NCBI RefSeq assembly: GCF_042180575.1
Contig: NZ_CP170094.1
Location: 5,270,001 to 5,334,000 of the forward strand
From: Bernardetia sp042180575
Lineage (GTDB): Bacteria > Bacteroidota > Bacteroidia > Cytophagales > Bernardetiaceae
DNA length: 64,000 nucleotides
Direction of reading: 5' to 3'
Positions within the stretch are counted from its first letter, which is position 1, and every line of letters begins with the position of its first letter. The translations under genes and the position numbers were made by a program. Below the pieces are notes generated by a model. The model was not told the DNA's origin and searched no databases. It saw only the letters and a program-made list of their open reading frames with translations. Shown in pieces: positions 35,752 to 45,088 of the stretch.

Positions 35752-35973
35752 GTATTATGTCAAGTTCCATATAAAAAAGATACGCAATTTAGTTTATCAA
35801 ACTCAATTTTATGTTTCTATTTTAAACAAAAAAGATTAAATTCAGACTTTCATTACTAAATTAATCGAAAAGCATAAGAATCATTTGCTTTTTCCCAAAA
35901 AAATAAGAATATTGTTTGTATTATCGTAAATACGACGTAAAATAACCCACAACAAAAAATAAATCATCGCAAT

Positions 35974-37662
35974 ATGGAAGCAATTTGGAAAGAACATTAT
36001 CCTGAAGGAGTCGTAAAAGACATTAACCCAGACCGATATGGTTCATTAATAGAATTAATTGAAGAAAGTATAGAAAAGTATGGAGATAAAACAGCCTATA
36101 TTCACATGGGTGTAGAAATGACTTTTAAGCAAATTGGTAATTATTCAGCTAATTTTGCAGCATTCTTACAAAATGAAACGAACCTAAAAAAAGGAGATAG
36201 AATTGCGATACAGATGCCTAACGTAATGCAGTATCCGATTGCACTTTTTGGTGCTATTCGTGCTGGTTTGGTGGTTGTCAATACAAACCCACTTTATACA
36301 GTTCGTGAAATGGAACACCAGTTTACTGATGCTGATGTAAAAGCAGTAGTTGTTTTGGCAAATTTTGCTGACAGCATTGAAAAAGTATTACCTCATACAA
36401 ATATAGAAACTGTTATTGTAACAGAAGTAGGTGATATGATGGGAATGTTTAAACGTTCGCTTACTAATTTTGTAGTGAAGCGTGTCAAAAAAATGGTTCC
36501 ATCTTATAGTTTACCAAAAGCAATTCCTTTCCGTTATGTACTTGCCAAAGGTAGAAAGTATCCATTTACACCAGTCAAAGTAAAAAACTCGGATAATGCA
36601 TTTATTCAATATACAGGAGGCACAACAGGTGTAGCAAAGGGAGCAGAACTTACACACAGAAATGTAATTGCGAATGCTGAACAGATAAAAGAATGGATGA
36701 AGCCACTTGCTAGAGAAGGGCAAGAGGTAGTTTTGACTCCTCTTCCGATGTATCATATTTTCTCTCTTACAGTAAATACATTTATTTTCTTTGCTTATGG
36801 TTGTAGCAATGTTTTGATTACAAACCCTAGAGATTTGCCTGCTTTAATTAAAGAAATGGCAACTCACAAAATTACAATCATGACAGGCGTAAATACGCTT
36901 TTCAATGGACTTGCTAATCATCCAGATATCAATACAGTTGATTTTACAAGACTCAAAGTGGCTGTTGCTGGTGCAACTGCTGTACAAAGTTCTGTTGCTC
37001 AAAAATGGAAAGAAGTTACAGGGAACTCCTTAGTAGAGGGGTTTGGACTTACAGAATGTTCGCCTGTGGTAAGTTGTAATCCTGTTATTGGAGGAGTACA
37101 AATTGGAACAATCGGAATGCCTCTTCCAAGTACAGAAATAAAACTTATTGATGATGACGGAAATGATGTAGAAGGATTTAATAATCCTGGGGAACTTTGT
37201 GTAAAAGGACCTCAAGTAATGAAAGGGTATTGGAATAAGCCTGAGGAAACCTTAAACTGTTTGAGTGCAGATGGTTGGCTCAAAACAGGTGATGTAGCTA
37301 TTTTACAAGAAGATGGCTTCCTCAAAATTGTGGATAGAAAGAAAGATATGATTTTGGTTTCTGGTTTTAATGTTTATCCAAATGAAGTTGAAGATACGAT
37401 TGCAATGTATCCGAAAGTAATGGAAGTAGCAGCTATTGGTGTGGACGATGCAAAATCGGGCGAATCTGTAAAAGTATTTATTGTCAAAAAAGATGATTCA
37501 CTTACTGTAGAGGAAATCAAAAAATACTGTAAAGAAAATATGACAGGCTATAAAGTTCCAAAGCATTATGAATTTAGAGAAGAACTTCCAAAATCAAATG
37601 TAGGAAAAATCTTGCGTCGTGTCTTGAAAGATGCAGAAAAAGACAAAGTGGCAAGTGTTTAA
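35974..37662 (+). CDS. fadD: Long-chain-fatty-acid CoA ligase
   Basis: A 562-residue member of the ANL superfamily that activates long-chain fatty acids to acyl-CoA with ATP. The N-terminal domain has VNTNPLYTVREMEHQFTD. The P-loop-like AMP motif YTGGTTGVAKGAELTHRN is at about 213-230, then VEGFGLTECSPVVSCNP (A5), GWLKTGDVAIL (A7), VDRKKDMILVSGFNVYPNEVED (A8) and the catalytic lysine Lys545 in PKSNVGKILRR (A10). All motifs are intact and the length is normal. It has no signal and is membrane-peripheral or cytosolic. A terminator follows. The adjoining genes do not form a beta-oxidation operon. Confidence 0.95.
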   Translation: MEAIWKEHYPEGVVKDINPDRYGSLIELIEESIEKYGDKTAYIHMGVEMTFKQIGNYSANFAAFLQNETNLKKGDRIAIQMPNVMQYPIALFGAIRAGLVVVNTNPLYTVREMEHQFTDADVKAVVVLANFADSIEKVLPHTNIETVIVTEVGDMMGMFKRSLTNFVVKRVKKMVPSYSLPKAIPFRYVLAKGRKYPFTPVKVKNSDNAFIQYTGGTTGVAKGAELTHRNVIANAEQIKEWMKPLAREGQEVVLTPLPMYHIFSLTVNTFIFFAYGCSNVLITNPRDLPALIKEMATHKITIMTGVNTLFNGLANHPDINTVDFTRLKVAVAGATAVQSSVAQKWKEVTGNSLVEGFGLTECSPVVSCNPVIGGVQIGTIGMPLPSTEIKLIDDDGNDVEGFNNPGELCVKGPQVMKGYWNKPEETLNCLSADGWLKTGDVAILQEDGFLKIVDRKKDMILVSGFNVYPNEVEDTIAMYPKVMEVAAIGVDDAKSGESVKVFIVKKDDSLTVEEIKKYCKENMTGYKVPKHYEFREELPKSNVGKILRRVLKDAEKDKVASV

Positions 37663-37686
37663 TTTAAAAAAAAATAAAACAAAAAG

Positions 37687-37716
37687 AGTGATACAAACCG
37701 TATCGCTTTTTTTTTT
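37687..37716 (+). terminator. Terminator after fadD
   Basis: An 8-bp stem agtgatac/gtatcgct (37687-37694 with 37700-37707, one U-G pair), loop aaacc, followed by ten T. It lies 24 bases after the fadD stop. Confidence 0.85.
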
Positions 37717-37828
37717 GCTTAAATTTAGAGTCTAAAACCAGTAGCTTATAATCAAACGATTAATGCAGCAAGAAACCAAATTACCTTATATATAATTTTT
37801 TTACTATCTCAACTATATAAATTTTACT

Positions 37829-40375
37829 ATGAAAAAGTTCTTTTTGAGACAATTCACAGCTTTTATTCTTTTTTTTCTATTTACTTATTCATTTACCTAT
37901 GCTCAATCTAACCAATATCTACATTTTGATGGAGTAGATGATTACACAGAACTTCCAAATGCAGCTCAATACATTGGTGGTTTGAATACTATTACGATGG
38001 CAGGTTGGTTTTATACTGACCAATTAAATTATGGACAAGGAATGATGAGTATTAGAGGAGGAGGAACAGGAGATGGCGAAATGTATTTTATACAACTTGA
38101 CAATGGAAAGCTAGAATGTAGAGTTGTTACTAGTACAGGTTTGCATCAAGTACAAGCACCAGCAGGTACTATACAAGCAGGAGTATGGCAACATATTGCT
38201 TGGGTTTTTAATCAAACTACGGTAGAGTTATTTATTGATGGTTCTTCAGTAGGAAGCAGTACAGCCTCAGGAGTTTTTAATTCTTTTGATAGACCTTTAT
38301 CTATTGGAAAAGCTATTGCATCAGGACTTAATTTTGTTTTTAAGGGCAGGGCAGATGAAGTTTCATTGTGGAGTAAGGCACTTACACAAACAGAAATACA
38401 AGCTATGATGAATGATGAGCTGGTAGGAGATGAAGCTAATCTTGAAGTTTATTACAAATTTAATCAAGGAACACCAGCAGGAAATAATACAAATATTTCT
38501 CAACTTTTATCTAAAAATGACCAAGTAAATAGAAGTTCTGAACTTCATAATTTTGCATTACTTGGAGAGGAGTCTAATTTTAGTGGTACAATAGCAGCAG
38601 ATTTTCAAGTCATTAATTTTCAGCCTATTCCTAATAAATTAACTACTGATACTCCCTTTGAAGCACAAGCAAGTGTAAACTCGGACTTACCAATTTCTTT
38701 TGAAATAGTTTCAGGACCTGCAACTGTTGAAGGTAATATAATAACCTTAACTGGACAAGTTGGAGAAGTGCTTGTAAAAGCAAGTCAGGCTGGAAATGGT
38801 ACTTTTGATGCTGCTGAAGATGCTTTTGTAAGTTTTCAAGTGCTAAACCCAGAACAAGTATTGGCTGATATAGAAATTACACATCCTTTGGGAGGATATG
38901 TTTATATGTCTTCTCTTATTCCTATTGAAGTAACTCTAAAAGCAAGTATTCAATATCCTGATTTATTTTCTGTTAGTTCTATTTTAGTAGAAATAGAAGG
39001 TAAAAATATAACACTAACCAATCATGGAAATGGCTTTTATACAGGGTGGTGGAGACCAACTTCTTATGGACAACAAGAAATAAAAATAGCAGCAAAAAAT
39101 AATTTTGGAGCAGTCAATAACATCACTCATACTTTTGTTATTACTGATGATATAGGTGAACAAACATACCTTACTGCGATGGAAGATGTTTGGGTAAATG
39201 CTGACTTCCCTTCTAAAACCATAGAAGCAGATTTGCCTAGTCATATTGGTGCTTTTGATAAAATCACAGGAAATTTATTTATAGATTGTCCTACTGGTGG
39301 TTGTGACCCTTGGGATAGAGTTTCCTCTATTGAAGCACAAGGAAAAAATGGTGAATGGTATGAAATAATCAGATATTTAACGCCTTATGGTGTGAGTTGT
39401 CAGAGTGAAATTGATTTAACAGATTTTGCTTCTTTACTCAAAGGAAAAACAAAATTTAGAGTTAATCTAGCAACACAAGGAAATGGTTTTTTGTATTCAT
39501 TAGAATTAACTTATCAAGGTGGAACTCCTGAAAATCCATATAGCACTATTCAAAAATTATGGAATCAGACCTATCAATTTGGAGACATGGCAAATCTACA
39601 ACCTACTGAAGAATTGACACTCAATTTTCCAGATAGTACAAAAAGTGCAAAAATAAAATTGGTTTCATCTGGACATGGATGGGGAGAAAATAATACAGGA
39701 AATGCTGCTGAATTTCAAGAAAATACGCATCATATTTGGGTAAATGGCGTACAGACTTTTGAACAAAATAATTGGAATGATTGTAATCCAAATCCAGATA
39801 ATTGTAGAAGACAACAAGGAACTTGGCAGTATGATAGAGCAGGTTGGTGTCCTGGTTCGATTGCTCAATTCTTTGATTATAATATGGAAGATTTTATTGA
39901 TCAAGAGAGTGTAACACTAAAATACATGTTTGATGAGAGTTATACAGATTTTTGTCATCCTAATAATCCAGATTGTGTTACAGGAGTAACTTGTGATAAT
40001 TGTGATGATGGCTTTAATCCACATTTGATAGTAACTTCTTATCTTATTTCTTTTGAGAATCCTCCTGTTATTGTAGAAACACCAACAGATTCTATTCCTC
40101 CTCTAGGAATTGATGATAATAAAATGGGATTGAATTTTAGTCTGTATCCAAATCCTTCAACAGGTCGTTTTTTCATTGACATTGATAGCCAAAAAGAAAA
40201 AGTAAGCTCAATTATAGTTTATAATTCTTTGGGCAATGCTGTCAGAACTATTCAAACAAATAATATTTATACTCCTATTGAAATCAATTTAGGTAATAGA
40301 GCTGCTGGTATTTATTTTATTGCCATTTATAATAAAGAAAAAATTATTGGAACACGAAAAGTTGTAGTAGAATAA
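37829..40375 (+). CDS. T9SS-secreted LamG / PNGase F-like protein
   Basis: An 848-residue exported protein. A signal peptide (MKKFFLRQFTAFILFFLFTYSFTYAQ) is followed by a LamG/concanavalin-like lectin domain (about 28-215, with YLHFDGVDDYTELPN and EVSLWSKALTQTEIQAMM), a linker with two Ig-like beta modules, and a domain resembling peptide N-glycosidase F (about 450-750: TYLTAMEDVWVNADFP, ...GCDPWDRVSSIEA, LVSSGHGWGENNTGNAAEF, THHIWVNG). The end is a T9SS type A sorting domain starting NFSLYPNPSTGRFFIDI. It is expected to be released to or bound at the cell surface and may remove or bind N-glycans; the enzyme activity is inferred from family resemblance only. Confidence 0.82.
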   Translation: MKKFFLRQFTAFILFFLFTYSFTYAQSNQYLHFDGVDDYTELPNAAQYIGGLNTITMAGWFYTDQLNYGQGMMSIRGGGTGDGEMYFIQLDNGKLECRVVTSTGLHQVQAPAGTIQAGVWQHIAWVFNQTTVELFIDGSSVGSSTASGVFNSFDRPLSIGKAIASGLNFVFKGRADEVSLWSKALTQTEIQAMMNDELVGDEANLEVYYKFNQGTPAGNNTNISQLLSKNDQVNRSSELHNFALLGEESNFSGTIAADFQVINFQPIPNKLTTDTPFEAQASVNSDLPISFEIVSGPATVEGNIITLTGQVGEVLVKASQAGNGTFDAAEDAFVSFQVLNPEQVLADIEITHPLGGYVYMSSLIPIEVTLKASIQYPDLFSVSSILVEIEGKNITLTNHGNGFYTGWWRPTSYGQQEIKIAAKNNFGAVNNITHTFVITDDIGEQTYLTAMEDVWVNADFPSKTIEADLPSHIGAFDKITGNLFIDCPTGGCDPWDRVSSIEAQGKNGEWYEIIRYLTPYGVSCQSEIDLTDFASLLKGKTKFRVNLATQGNGFLYSLELTYQGGTPENPYSTIQKLWNQTYQFGDMANLQPTEELTLNFPDSTKSAKIKLVSSGHGWGENNTGNAAEFQENTHHIWVNGVQTFEQNNWNDCNPNPDNCRRQQGTWQYDRAGWCPGSIAQFFDYNMEDFIDQESVTLKYMFDESYTDFCHPNNPDCVTGVTCDNCDDGFNPHLIVTSYLISFENPPVIVETPTDSIPPLGIDDNKMGLNFSLYPNPSTGRFFIDIDSQKEKVSSIIVYNSLGNAVRTIQTNNIYTPIEINLGNRAAGIYFIAIYNKEKIIGTRKVVVE

Positions 40376-40390
40376 TTTTTTTTTCAATAA

Positions 40391-40627
40391 CTGATGTTAT
40401 GCAATCAAAAAACGAAACCCATAGCTTTAGTTATGGGGAATAAAACATGCTGTTTTCTGCTATTCTACGCCTGTTTTCCCACAATTAAAATCGTAGGTTT
40501 CGTTTATTTATGCAAGAAATTTGCAAAAAAAAATTATCGTTGCTTAACATCAGTTAAAGCTCTAAAAGCAGCATACCAAGAGTTGATAAACATTAAAACT
40601 AAAAGTACTGCTGTTGCGTAACATCAG
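40391..40627. mobile_element. Small TIR-bounded element or IS remnant
   Basis: A 237-bp stretch bounded by ctgatgttatgcaa (40391-40404) and ttgcgtaacatcag (40614-40627), inverted with one mismatch. A second copy of the right motif, ttgcttaacatcag, lies inside at 40540-40553, so the element may be a 163-bp unit plus a 74-bp tail. An inner pair aacgaaacc.../...ggtttcgtt forms a stem near 40410-40505. A 75-codon frame (40394-40621) fills it, ending KALKAAYQELINIKTKSTAVA, which could be a transposase remnant. I could not see a target duplication. IS family is unassigned. Confidence 0.6.
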
Positions 40628-40638
40628 AATTTTATTAT

Positions 40639-41058
40639 TTAATTTTCTGTGTCAGTATTTTCCTTCTCCAAAAGTTCATTTATCCAATTTTTTGCCTCTT
40701 CTGGATTCTTACAAACTTTCACTTCACTTGGATAGGGTTTTATCATAAAAACTCCTTCTAAAAGCATTCTTTGTAAAATAGAAGGTGCAATAATTGCCAT
40801 TCCGATAGAATATTTCTCTACTGTTTTCTTATTTGCTTTGAGTGAATTTCCTTGAATAACACGATATTTTGAAGCTACATATTGTGTATCTGTTGCATCC
40901 AAAATAATTGCATACCGTCCTCTTTCATAGATTTTGCCTACTTCATCTACATAATTTTGAAAATTTTGGTCAGTAATTTCTGCATTAGTGAGTTTGATAT
41001 GTACTAAAGGGAAATTAGAATAATCAAAGATGGCATAAGGATTTTCAATCGTTTCCAT
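40639..41058 (-). CDS. STAS/SpoIIAA-like small protein
   Basis: A 139-residue cytosolic protein with a beta-alpha-beta arrangement like STAS/SpoIIAA proteins: FPLVHIKLTNAEITDQNFQNY, then RGRYAIILDATDTQYVASKYR, then IGMAIIAPSILQRMLL and a C-terminal helix PEEAKNWINELLEKEN. STAS proteins bind partners or nucleotides; no phosphoserine site is assigned. The gene lies 47 bases downstream of the degenerate helicase on the same strand, so it may share its transcript. A second similar protein lies at 45089. Confidence 0.6.
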   Translation of the reverse strand: METIENPYAIFDYSNFPLVHIKLTNAEITDQNFQNYVDEVGKIYERGRYAIILDATDTQYVASKYRVIQGNSLKANKKTVEKYSIGMAIIAPSILQRMLLEGVFMIKPYPSEVKVCKNPEEAKNWINELLEKENTDTEN

Positions 41059-41105
41059 TACAAAGAGCAGTTTTTTTGAGAATTGTAATTAATCTATTTT
41101 TCTAC

Positions 41106-44100
41106 CTAACTTTCTTGAACTTCAAACTGAATTATTTTCATTTTTTCGATTTCACTTTGAAGTAAAAAATTCAGACTATACATATCCTTTAAACTAGCAT
41201 AAATTTGAGTAGCTCGCAGATGTTTGTCTTGAAAATTATGTTTTGTTTTAGGTGCAAATTCATTTTTCAAAATACTTTCTGATAAATACGATTTTGCTTG
41301 TTCAGAAAAATTATTTCCAAAAGATAGAAATTTTTCTATAAAATAGTCTTTATTTTCATCATTTGTTTTACCTTTTAAGAAATTGCTTAGTGAATGGAAT
41401 AAAGTTTTGGGAGCATTTTCTGAATCAAATATCTCTAAATGAAGCTCTAAAACAGCTTTATAAAAATCTAAAACGGTATTATTTGTATCATTTTGATTAA
41501 TTCTTTTTCTCCATTTTTCTATAAAATCTAAATTTAATTCTTTGTTTTCGTCATTATTTAGGTCGTTCATTTTTTCAAGTTCTTCAAAAACCCAGTTTAT
41601 TTCTGTCTTAGAAAATGAATTATTCTCTGTATTGTCTTTTTCTGTGAAATAAAGAAGGCGATTGATAGAAGAATGATGAAGAAACGGCTCTGAGAAAATC
41701 AAACTTTTTGCTTGATTTTCTTTTACTTGACTTTTAGCATAATCATATACTTCTTTTAAATTATTTTTGAGATGATAAATGCTATTTTCGTGAATCCATT
41801 GTAAAAATAAAAAGCTGTATTTTTCTAAAATAGAATAATTCTTCATCGAAAAAATGGTTGAATACTTTTCGTCTTTATGAATTTCAAAGTCAGATTGATG
41901 TGTTTGGATAATCTCAAAAATATGTTTTCTTACGCTAGTTTGGTCGTGAGCTTGTACCCAAATTTTGAATTTTGTGTTTGAAATATGTGTCGAATATTCC
42001 CAATTAGACAAAATTCCCATTTGATAAAAACGAATAATTGTTCGCTCTACGGCTAGTTTTCTATTTACTTTTTGAGAAAAAACTCTGAAATCTAAATCTG
42101 AAATTTCTACTTCTGATATTTTTATAATTGCAGGAGTATTTTCTTTATCTTGTTTATTATCAACAATTTCTGTTTCTGAAACCAAGCAATATTTGTCATA
42201 AAACTGTTTCATAAAATCTACTTCTTCTTCTACAGGTTCGACTTTAGCAGCCCATTCCAATAAATGCCTGTACATATCGCCACCCAGCCAACTCACTTCT
42301 CTGTGCATGTTTCTAATATCAGAAAGTTTTGTTGAATCTTTAAAAAGATTTAGAAGCGTTTGTTCGTCTTTTTCTTTCTGAAAAATAATATAAGTTTTGG
42401 CAGTTGGTTTCTTTGTTCTATTCGAAATATCTAGTAGTTCTGTCAATGATTTTGGTAAACCGTATTGAACAATAAAATCTAAATTTTCTAAATTAATCCC
42501 CGAATTAAGGGCAGAAGTAGAAGCCACCAATAAATCTTGAGAAGTTTTGAGCGCATTTCTCAAATAAGTGCGTTTGGTAAAATGCGTTTCGTTATCGTCA
42601 TGCGAATCATTCGGGATTTCAACAGAATACGGATATATTTTTCGTTTCAAATCAAACTCCAAACGTTCGGAAAGTAAATAAGAACCTGTACTCCCATTTA
42701 CGCCAGAAGTAAAAATTACTCCTGTATTATTTGGATGCTTAGTTTCTTTATTCTGAATCTTTTTGAGGATGTTTACAAGTGCAGAATAGGTGTTTTCAGT
42801 TTCTATAAATTCAAAATTCGATATTTTATTTTCTACATAATCAGACGAACTCACAGCAGCATAAAAATTATTCTTTTCTATCTTAAACGTATTTTGAATT
42901 GTCTTTGAAACTGATTTATCCAAAAAGTTCGACAAAAATACAAAAGGTGTTTTGTGAGAATCATTATAAAAATAGTTGTAATAAATGCGTTCTAGCGCAA
43001 TATATTCTTCTTTGTGTTGTGGACTCCACTCCGAAAAACGATGAATTTCATCCACTAAAAAATATGCCCAATTTATTTTATCATTTTCGTTTTTCTTACC
43101 TTCTTCATTATTTATAAAATTTATAAATCGTGTTGTATTTAATAAATCGGCTGTCAGAATTAGTAGAAAAACTTTATTTTCTTTGATTAAATTTTGTGCT
43201 TGTCTTACTTCTTGACTGCTCATTTCGGAATGCCAAATCGTAACTTTATCAATTCCATTTTTGCTAAGTTCTTCCATTTTATCCAACGCAGCATCGGTAG
43301 AAGCACAAATGAGAAGAGAAGGCGAAGATTGCAAAACAGAAAGCCAACCAAAAATAAAACTAGAATCAATTTCTAAAGGAAGATTTGCCAAAACAGACTG
43401 CCCATTCAAGGCTTTGGCAAGCAAAATTTGAAGGAAAGAAGATGTATTTTCTCTTTTATTAGAAATAGAATGAAATAAAAATTCAGAACGTTTTAAATCA
43501 TTATTATCATCAAAATTCCAGTTATGAAAAGTATTCTTAGAATTAATTTTAAAAAATGAATGAGAAAGAATAGGAAGCTGTTTGGATAACGGTTTTCCTT
43601 CGTCGGAATGAAACGAAAAACGATAATTTTCTGCATAATCATTTCTAATTTTTATCCAATCTTTATTCTTATCAGAATCTGTCCAGCGATGCAGAATGCT
43701 AAAATCAATTTTTAGTATTTCATTATTATTTTTGTTATCAATACTTTTATTTTCTTGATTTGCTAAATCGTTTTCTGAAAAAACAGTAGTGATAGCAATT
43801 TGAGGAAAATCTGTTGATAGATTAGGAAAAAGTTCTACCACCAATTTCTGAATATCTTGAATAGCCAATTCTATAATTTCTTTAGGAATTTGTTCTTTTT
43901 CTCGCATCAAAAAAACGGCTTTCCATGCTTTATTTTTATCATTATTTGTAGGATTTACTTTCCAAATTCCTCTAAAAAGAAGTTCTGCCGTCAGAATTTG
44001 AATACGAATAAGGGCAGCCTTCCACCAAATTTGTTGAATAATTGTTTCTCGTGGCTGATTGGTTGCTGTTCTGTTCCACTCTCTGAGTTTATTCGAAAAA

Positions 44101-44765
44101 ATAGGTTTTTCTACTTGGTGGCGAATCCATTCCATTTTTTCACGAATCAAATCGGTTTCTTCTATAATTTCTTCAGCTGTAAAACTTACTACATAAATTC
44201 CCTTCGAACGCAGTTTTTGTTCAACTTTCTGTTGTATTTCTCTCTCTCTACTATCGACAATCAAAACAGCAAGTTCTGCAATCGGTAAATAAAAATTTAC
44301 AACTGCATTTTTTAATTCTGCATTTATATCATCTTGAGCTATTTCTTGCTGTAAAACATCTGATAAAGGAGCATTTGCTAAAAATAGACACTCTAAAAAT
44401 CCCCATTCGGGTAAATAATTTTGTAAGCGTTCACGCAAAAACAAAGTCATTGCTTTTTCAGAAGTAGTTTTTTGGGTTTTCTCTTCAAATTTCCATTTTG
44501 GAATATATTTATTCTTTTCTGAAATCTGCAAAGGAAGAAGAGGAATATAATTTTCCGTTTGATTGTCTTGTGTATTAAATCTCTCAGCCAATTCCACAGG
44601 CAAGGGCATTACCAAACTACGCTGTAAAAAACGCAATAAAAAAGCAAACTTAGTCTTTTCTTCCTCAACCACTTTTTGAGAAAAAAAAGGTAAATTCTGA
44701 ATCACAAAATGATTTGTTGTGTTGGTATAACCTGCTGAATAGTGTTGCATTAGATGAATAGACAA
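41106..44765 (-). CDS. Degenerate RecQ-like helicase with N-terminal nuclease-like region
   Basis: A 1219-residue protein. The helicase core follows RecQ order: ALNGQSVLANLPLEIDSS (452-469, where RecQ has its P-loop), VDEIHRFSEWSPQHKEEY (571-588, the DEAH/W box II), TGVIFTSGV (681-689, motif IV), LLVASTSALNSGINLENLDF (745-764, motif V) and YGLPKS...DISNRTKKPTA (768-789, motif VI). Box II is kept, but the Walker A GxGKS is absent, and RecQ GRAGRDG reads SNRTKKPT. At about 105-200 is FYLPIAELAVLIVDSRER and KGIYVVSFTAEEI, similar to a PD-(D/E)XK-type nuclease (DUF559-like) but without an obvious full active site. The C-terminal 350 residues are unassigned. It may be a non-ATPase descendant or a partner-dependent factor. 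No phage or CRISPR genes adjoin it. Confidence 0.75.
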   Translation of the reverse strand: MSIHLMQHYSAGYTNTTNHFVIQNLPFFSQKVVEEEKTKFAFLLRFLQRSLVMPLPVELAERFNTQDNQTENYIPLLPLQISEKNKYIPKWKFEEKTQKTTSEKAMTLFLRERLQNYLPEWGFLECLFLANAPLSDVLQQEIAQDDINAELKNAVVNFYLPIAELAVLIVDSREREIQQKVEQKLRSKGIYVVSFTAEEIIEETDLIREKMEWIRHQVEKPIFSNKLREWNRTATNQPRETIIQQIWWKAALIRIQILTAELLFRGIWKVNPTNNDKNKAWKAVFLMREKEQIPKEIIELAIQDIQKLVVELFPNLSTDFPQIAITTVFSENDLANQENKSIDNKNNNEILKIDFSILHRWTDSDKNKDWIKIRNDYAENYRFSFHSDEGKPLSKQLPILSHSFFKINSKNTFHNWNFDDNNDLKRSEFLFHSISNKRENTSSFLQILLAKALNGQSVLANLPLEIDSSFIFGWLSVLQSSPSLLICASTDAALDKMEELSKNGIDKVTIWHSEMSSQEVRQAQNLIKENKVFLLILTADLLNTTRFINFINNEEGKKNENDKINWAYFLVDEIHRFSEWSPQHKEEYIALERIYYNYFYNDSHKTPFVFLSNFLDKSVSKTIQNTFKIEKNNFYAAVSSSDYVENKISNFEFIETENTYSALVNILKKIQNKETKHPNNTGVIFTSGVNGSTGSYLLSERLEFDLKRKIYPYSVEIPNDSHDDNETHFTKRTYLRNALKTSQDLLVASTSALNSGINLENLDFIVQYGLPKSLTELLDISNRTKKPTAKTYIIFQKEKDEQTLLNLFKDSTKLSDIRNMHREVSWLGGDMYRHLLEWAAKVEPVEEEVDFMKQFYDKYCLVSETEIVDNKQDKENTPAIIKISEVEISDLDFRVFSQKVNRKLAVERTIIRFYQMGILSNWEYSTHISNTKFKIWVQAHDQTSVRKHIFEIIQTHQSDFEIHKDEKYSTIFSMKNYSILEKYSFLFLQWIHENSIYHLKNNLKEVYDYAKSQVKENQAKSLIFSEPFLHHSSINRLLYFTEKDNTENNSFSKTEINWVFEELEKMNDLNNDENKELNLDFIEKWRKRINQNDTNNTVLDFYKAVLELHLEIFDSENAPKTLFHSLSNFLKGKTNDENKDYFIEKFLSFGNNFSEQAKSYLSESILKNEFAPKTKHNFQDKHLRATQIYASLKDMYSLNFLLQSEIEKMKIIQFEVQES

Positions 44766-44857
44766 TAGTTGAATTCTTTTTGCTGTAATGATTATGAACT
44801 TTAAACTTGTATTCCAAATATAGCATAAAATTTTAGAAATGAGTTGAGGTGTGCTAG

Positions 44858-44932
44858 TGCAAGATTCTATCTTGTACTGGTTTTTTCGTCAGCATATGCT
44901 GACAAAATAATTGACACAAGGTAGAACCTTGC
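44858..44932. repeat. Fold-back repeat with a central palindrome
   Basis: Arms tgcaagattctatcttgt (44858-44875) and acaaggtagaaccttgc (44916-44932) pair with two mismatches, and a central gtcagcatatgctgac (44888-44903) is a perfect palindrome. It lies in the 323-base space between the helicase start and the STAS-like gene at 45089, which otherwise shows nothing except the promoters it must contain. Confidence 0.65.
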
Positions 44933-45088
44933 GCCAGATGGGGGGCTTGAATATATATAAATCTTTGGTAAAGGCAAGCAATAACTATTTATCAAAAGAT
45001 ACATCTTGTTGGAGGAAATTAAATTATAACGCACGATTTTTGTCATATCAAATAGAATTTACTACTTTTTAATTAAAATTATTATGTT

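Noticed and set aside
43857..44288. 143-codon open frame on the plus strand
   Set aside because: It is antisense to the N-terminal part of the degenerate helicase and is cysteine/phenylalanine-rich without domain pattern.
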